From Physcia stellaris (taxonomy: Eukaryota; Ascomycota; Lecanoromycetes; Caliciales; Physciaceae): a stretch of DNA of 64,000 nt. Both the position numbers and the translations under genes were made by a program. Positions 59,176 through 64,000 of the stretch are shown in pieces. The notes under the pieces were generated by a model. It worked only from the letters and a program-made list of their open reading frames with translations, had not been told where the DNA came from and made no database searches. The DNA is taken from the NCBI GenBank assembly GCA_018902385.1, contig JABSSW010000024.1, positions 372,001-436,000 of the forward strand, given 5' to 3'. Within the stretch, counting starts at the first letter, position 1; each line of letters starts with the position of its first letter.

Positions 59176-60800
59176 TCTTTCACTGTTTTGAATCTCGTAT
59201 TTCGATTCGTGACGTCAGCTAGAGATGTTCTGATGATCGTGAACGAGAAACTTTCTCCTTTTTCAGACTTCTCATATCTCTTTCTGATCACTGATGTTTT
59301 CTTATTCTTAATCGATGACGTCGATTTATCATTTCTTTTGTTTCGAGATTTCTGTGAGCTTGAAAATAGTTGCGATGACATCATTGTTTCGATCGACAAA
59401 ATCATTTTCACGTGAAATTCATGCGCGTTCGTCTTTCTGCGTTTGCTGATCTCGTCTAAATAAATCTTTTTTCTTTGTGATTTTTCGATGTCTCGTCGTT
59501 GTAATTCTCTTAGTTGACTGAATTTCTTCGCAGCGATTGCCGTTTCTGAGTCTCCGTGAGTTGTATTCATCGATTCCGGAATCGTTATCATCTTGTTGAC
59601 GACGATGTATTGCTGTCTTTGAACCTCGAATCTCGCTGACGTAATCGAGCGTTGATACATGATTCTCTCGATCTTCTTTTGCTTTTTTCTGCATTCTTTT
59701 CTTCATGAGTTATGTGCTTCTTCACATACACAGCATTTGATTTTGTAATCTTTTGCACACTTCTTCTCTTTTGTAGCATGCGCATTTGCGCAGTAATCGC
59801 ACCGTTCTTTTTTTGTGCATTGAATTGTATTGTGCTCGTGATGATGACATTTATAACATTGAATAGTTCTGCATGTCTTGTTGAACACTGAGCAAGCTCT
59901 CAGCTTCCCTCCGATCATGATGCTGTTGTTCAGCATACTGTTACCCATTTCTGAAATAGTGATTTCAATAACCAAAAAATGATATTGCTGCATTGCCGTG
60001 AGCTTGTTCCTCCAAAACACGTACAGAATTTCCATTTCTCTTAACTTCTCCACGTTCTCGTTCTTTTCTCTGATTTTACGCATCGCCGTTTCTCTACCTT
60101 CTGCCGTTGTTAAGTCGAATTTCTTGACCTCTATTCCGCTGATCATGACCGCGTAAATCGAAACGATCGCTCTCGCTCTCCTATCGAGTATCGCCGTTCA
60201 TGCACTGTTGTCTCGCAATTTTTCTGCTTTCTTTGCGTTTATCGCGTGTATCGCGAAATCATCACTCGAAAGCTTCTTGATCGCTCGAATATTCTTGATC
60301 TGTATGTTCTTTTTCGTAATGCACGTGTTGATCTCATTGACGATACGTTTGATCTCGTATTGACTCAACTGTTGCTTCTTCTCGCTGTCGTTGAGACGTA
60401 CTATGATTTCGATGTTCTTGTTTGCGGTGATTCTGAGCGCTGAAAAAGCCGCAACGACGACTGCCCAATTGCGTGAATTCGCCTTGATCGTGAAAAAAAA
60501 AAAAAATTTGAAAGAAATGATTATTTCTGTAATTCCATGACGAATCATGACATTGCTTTCCTTCATTTTCGCGTGCCTTTTGCTGAACTGAGCAGTCATT
60601 TTGTCCATTGCGTCCATCATATCTCTTTGAATGAATGCAAATTGCGTGTCTTCAAGATATGTCACGACGACTGTAAGCCAACCCTCAATGACCTCTGATG
60701 ATGATTTTTCTTTTGCTCGAACGAGCTCTCGGCATTTTTTGATGTTCTTCAGCAACATTGTTTCTTGCTCGTGAACGTTTTCGTTCGTTTGATTTAACAA
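59169..60800 (-). pseudogene. LINE ORF1 (gag-like) remnant with CCHC knuckles
   Basis: Three open pieces (60198-60800, 59703-60146, 59169-59660) form a charged, helical protein. In the middle piece there are three zinc-knuckle-like motifs: CYKCHHHEHNTIQC (Cx2Cx4Hx4C), CDYCANAHATKEKKC and CCVCEEAHN. This is the usual RNA-binding ORF1 of Tad-like elements. Confidence 0.82.
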
Positions 60801-60950
60801 CGATCATGTTACTCTCCTCATCATCATCAATTGCTCACTGATCGGTGCGCAAAGGTTCGGCGATTCGAATGACGCGTTAATCAGGTCAATATCACGTTTC
60901 GTTGTTGAGTTATTTCAAAAATTGGGTTTGTAGCATAAATTGTGTTTTTC

Positions 60951-60964
60951 TCCGACGGTCTATA
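60951..60964. repeat. Target-site duplication, copy at LINE 5' end
   Basis: TCCGACGGTCTATA, identical over 14 bases to 55050-55063. Confidence 0.93.
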
Positions 60965-61806
60965 AGAAGGCGGAAGTAGGCAATAAGCTCAGGGTTAGGA
61001 GCCGTATCACGGCATTGCATGAGCTGCAAATAAACCGGGAGTGCCAGTGCATGAGACATCTTAGATCCACTCGCTGAGTCCATCTGGCTTTCATTGCTTC
61101 TCCACATCATTGACATTCCGTCTTGGACCGGGTGCTGCGAGTTATGGGTGCGGACTGAAGAGTCACATCGCCATGGTCACGGCATGCATGGCATTTCCCG
61201 GCCTGCCAAGCCGTAATTCCGACAGAAATTAAGGTTACATGTAGTAGTATGCCCGTCTTCGGTATTCGGAACGCACAATGATATGAATAGGTAATGTACA
61301 TACATGTAGGATTCTAGACTTGGCGTATATCGGTTCGCTCGATTTTGGGTGGATGATTGTGGGATGAGATCCGCACTCCATTTTGCCAGAGTTGGCATCC
61401 AAATCGAGGATATCCCCGTTACATACTCTCTATGGTATGGTGTTCCTCCATCTGATCAAGAGGCTAACTGAGCGAATATTCTGCGGTTGAGGCAAGCATC
61501 GCTGCTCCGTCACCTATCTGCCCTGCAATGTTGAGCACCAGCAAGCAGATCTAGATACATGTATTTTTTCCTTTTTATCCATCATCAGCTTCGCTGAATC
61601 AACGCCACCGGTGATCGTTGAGATCCTCTTTTTCCAATAAACATCCCCCTAAAGCGAAAGCGCATTGAGTCATGTTGTTGAACATAGACATCATGGTATC
61701 ATCTCGTCTCTCGTCATCCCATTCAATCCCACACACGCCAACTTTTCCCCACCCAACAACGACAACAACAGCTCCCTTCCTCCCTCACATTGCTTACGGC
61801 TCGGCT
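60965..61806. other. Intergenic region LINE to MET6
   Basis: No supported gene. Short minus-strand frames at 60910-61398 lack motifs. The part near 61700-61806 is likely the MET6 3' UTR. Confidence 0.45.
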
Positions 61807-64000
61807 TTAATTGGCCTTAGCATACTTCTCTCGGTAAAACTTGGCCGCATTGACCATATTTATCAAGCTCGTCTTCGTCTCCTTCCACTGCCTGGTCTTG
61901 AGCCCACAGTCCGGATCAATCCACAGCTGCTCAGGGCTCAAATACTGCAACATCTCCTGAATGCGATCCTTGATCTCGTCCTCGCTCGGAACACGCGGTG
62001 AGTGGATATCGTACACACCGGGGCCGATATGTCTCGGGTAAGCCTCATCGACGAACACCTTGAGGAGCTTGGCATCGCTCTTGCTGTTTTCGATCGACAG
62101 CACGTCAGCGTCGAGGGCCGCGATAGCGGAGAAGAAGTCCTGGAACTCAGAGTAGCAGAAGTGGCTGTGGATTTGGGTGGAGTCTTTGACGCCGCAAACG
62201 GAGAGGCGGAAGGATTTCACGGCCCAGGAGAGGTAATTCTCACGCTCGAGGCCTTGACGGAGGGGGAGACCTTCGCGTAGGGCGGGCTCGTCAACTTGGA
62301 TAACGTAAACGCCGGCGGCTTCAAGGTCGACGACTTCATCACGCAGGGCGAGGGCGAGCTGCTCGGCTTGGACGGATTGGTGGATGTCGTCACGCGGATA
62401 GGACCAGCGGAGGCAGGTGATGGGACCGGTAAGCATGCCTTTCATGGGTTTATTGGAGATTGAGGCGGCATATTTTGATTCTTTGACCGTCATGGGCTTG
62501 GGGCGCGAGATATCTCCCACAATAATGGGAGGACGCACGCAACGTGAGCCATAGCTTTGTACCCAGGCGTGAGTGGTGAAGACGTAACCGGTGAGGCGCT
62601 CGCCGAAGTACTGTACCATGTCGTTACGCTCGGGTTCGCCGTGAACGTACACGTCAAGGCCGAGCTCCTCTTGGATTTTGACAACATCCTGAATTTCTTT
62701 CTCAATGAACTTCTCATACTCTTCTTCGGTGATCTCGCCTTTGGTGAACTTGTTGCGCTGAATTCGAATTTCTTTGGTTTGTGGAAACGAGCCAATGGTA
62801 GTAGTTGGGAACAGAGGGAGATTCAGCAGCTTCTGCTGTTGTGAGATTCTTGTTGGGAATGGAGATTGACGGTTGAACATCTCCTCGGTGATTTTTGACT
62901 GGCGCTCTTTGACTTTGGGATCATTCGTTCGCACGGATGTCGAACGAGCTTCAATTGATTTTGCATTGGCTTCTAGCTGATCCCGAACGCTGGATGGGCC
63001 ATCTGTTACTGCCTTGGCGATAGTGGTTAATTCGCTAGCTTTTTGAACTGCAAAACTGAACCAGTCCTTGACATCGTCTTCAAGTTTCTTCTCGCTTTCA
63101 AGAGTGTGAGGAGTGTGGAGTAGGGAGCTGGAGCTAGCGATGATCACTCGGTCCTTGTCGAGTTTCTGGACGGCGGTCTCGGCTTTCTCAATCGCCTTCT
63201 TAAAGTTGGTTTTCCAGATATTTCGACCATCTACGACACCGACTGATAGTATTTGTTTGGGGCCCAGTGCTCCAATGACGGTCTCAAGCTGCTCTGGATT
63301 GCGGACAAGGTCAATGTGGATACCGTACACATTGGAAAGTGCGGGAAGAACATCAAGATTGTGTGTGATGTCACCGAAGTAGGTCGCAAGGACAAGGTTT
63401 GGTATTTTGTCTCCCAGACTGGTGAGCTTCTCATACGCTGGTTTGAAGGCATTCTTGACTCTCGGAGGTAGGTCGAAGACTAGGCTAGGCTCGTCAATTT
63501 GGACCGTGTCTACTCCGGCTTCTTTCAGCTTGGTCAACAGCTCTTCGTAAACCGGCAGCAGCTCTTCAAGCAGGCTGATGGGCTCCACCTTTTGGCCACG
63601 ATCCGCTTTACCAAGTGCGAGGAACGTTACTGGACCCACAAGGACTGGACGCGTGTGAATTCCGGCTTCTTTAGCCTCCAAAAACTCGGCGACAGGCTTT
63701 GGGTTCGACTTGAGCTTGAATTTCTGCCCGTCCTGTAGCGTGGGCTTGACGTAGTGATAGTTGCAGTCAAACCATTTCACCATTTCCTATTTACGTCAGG
63801 ACATGAGCTTACCATAAAGGCGACGACGAGATACGTACTAGACTCGGAACATCGACTGCAGACTCCTTGTCGGTCTGAGGTTTTTGGAGGCCTCTGCCCA
63901 TGGCAAAGAACTCATCGATTGGATCAAGGTTATATTTGGTGTATTTGTCAGGTATACACTAGGGTCAGGGTCAGTGTGTGATCTGAGCATGCAATCTGGA
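61807..64000 (-). CDS. MET6: Cobalamin-independent methionine synthase (5' end outside window)
   Basis: It transfers a methyl group from 5-methyltetrahydrofolate polyglutamate to homocysteine. The main exon runs from about 63789 to 61807. A 48-base intron precedes it, and an upstream exon at about 63841-63959 reads IPDKYTKYNLDPIDEFFAMG to SAVDVPSL, joining EMVKWFDCNYHYVKPTLQDG. The remaining N-terminus (roughly 90 residues by comparison with the family) lies beyond 64000, after an intron with CTGACCCTAG. Motifs include VQIDEPSLVFDLP, FPTTTIGSFPQTKEIR, HGEPERNDMVQYFGE, VYVIQVDEPALREG, and zinc ligands in QIHSHFCYSEF (His, Cys) and LWIDPDCGLKTR (Cys). Intact within the window. Confidence 0.95.

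Larger units (their letters stand above)
55064..60950 (-). mobile_element. Tad-like non-LTR retrotransposon (LINE), degenerate, 5,887 bases
   Basis: Bounded by a perfect 14-base target-site duplication, with a (TCAA)5 tail at its 3' end (plus strand 55064-55083) and no terminal repeats. In element orientation it has an ORF1-like region with three CCHC-type knuckles (60.8-59.2 kb), then an ORF2 with endonuclease, reverse transcriptase, RNase H and a terminal Cys/His motif. This is the domain order of fungal Tad1/I-clade LINEs. The reading frames are broken by stops and shifts. The T-rich plus strand contrasts with the neighbouring genes. Completeness of both ends plus the perfect duplication suggest a single full-length insertion. 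Confidence 0.9.

Noticed and set aside
55064-60950. Classical CpA-type RIP as the explanation for the LINE decay
   Set aside because: By hand count TpG is not depleted and CpG is in excess, while CpC/GpG are scarce. The usual RIP signature is therefore not what I see, although a computed index is needed.
1-64000. CRISPR arrays, bacterial operons, tRNA or rRNA genes
   Set aside because: I found no spaced direct repeats and no convincing tRNA box A/B pair. All genes are eukaryotic, with introns.

Overview
The window reads as nuclear DNA of a filamentous ascomycete (Pezizomycotina). Genes are dense and on both strands. They are split by short introns of about 45-90 bases with GTAAGT-like donors, CTRAC branch sites and CAG/TAG acceptors. 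The products are typical of that group: palA/Rim20, argB, a fungal rhodopsin-type membrane protein and a Goodbye-NACHT STAND receptor. I cannot name the genus from sequence alone.

Layout. 1-1457: gene-free low-complexity DNA with a (CCCCAT)12 array. 1.5-18.3 kb: housekeeping genes NDC1(-), PEP12(+), cytochrome c haem lyase(-), MVD1(+), ELP1(-), COX8(-), ILV6(+), a damaged DUF3712/Tag1-like gene(-) and ornithine carbamoyltransferase(+). 18.7-19.0 kb: a U2 snRNA gene(-) interrupted by two identical tandem 53-base intron-like units. 19.2-23.3 kb: a DUF3984-like protein(+) and palA(-). 23.3-32.3 kb: a looser accessory stretch with a cytochrome P450(-), a thioesterase-like protein(+), a SAM methyltransferase(-) and a seven-helix rhodopsin-like protein(+). 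32.3-46.7 kb: ALG11(-), COX18(+), a PTC5-like phosphatase(-), RQC1/TCF25(+), IMA1(-), ALG14(+) and RTT106(-). 47.1-54.8 kb: a secreted Hsp70-like protein(-) and a large STAND/NLR receptor(-). 55.06-60.95 kb: a degenerate Tad-like non-LTR retrotransposon(-) with a (TCAA)5 tail and a perfect 14-base target-site duplication. 61.8-64.0 kb: MET6(-), with its first exons beyond the window.

The standout is the U2 gene. Two head-to-tail identical units, each with a GTAAGA donor, a CTGAC branch site and a TACAG acceptor, split U2 inside the GUAGUA element that pairs with intron branch sites. If they are spliced, the spliceosome must remove introns from its own branch-recognition RNA.

Two general cautions. 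At least six otherwise intact genes need a one-base correction, nearly always an added base in a short homopolymer. That points to consensus errors rather than pseudogenes. The DUF3712/Tag1-like gene also carries in-frame stops that this cannot explain. Within the LINE, CpC and GpG are strongly depleted while CpG is kept, which is unlike classical CpA-directed RIP.

Functionally the genes are mostly independent. Groups sharing a pathway are ALG11 with ALG14 (lipid-linked oligosaccharide synthesis), COX8 with COX18 and cytochrome c haem lyase (respiratory chain assembly), and ILV6, argB and MET6 (amino-acid synthesis). They are not clustered, so no operon-like logic is implied.
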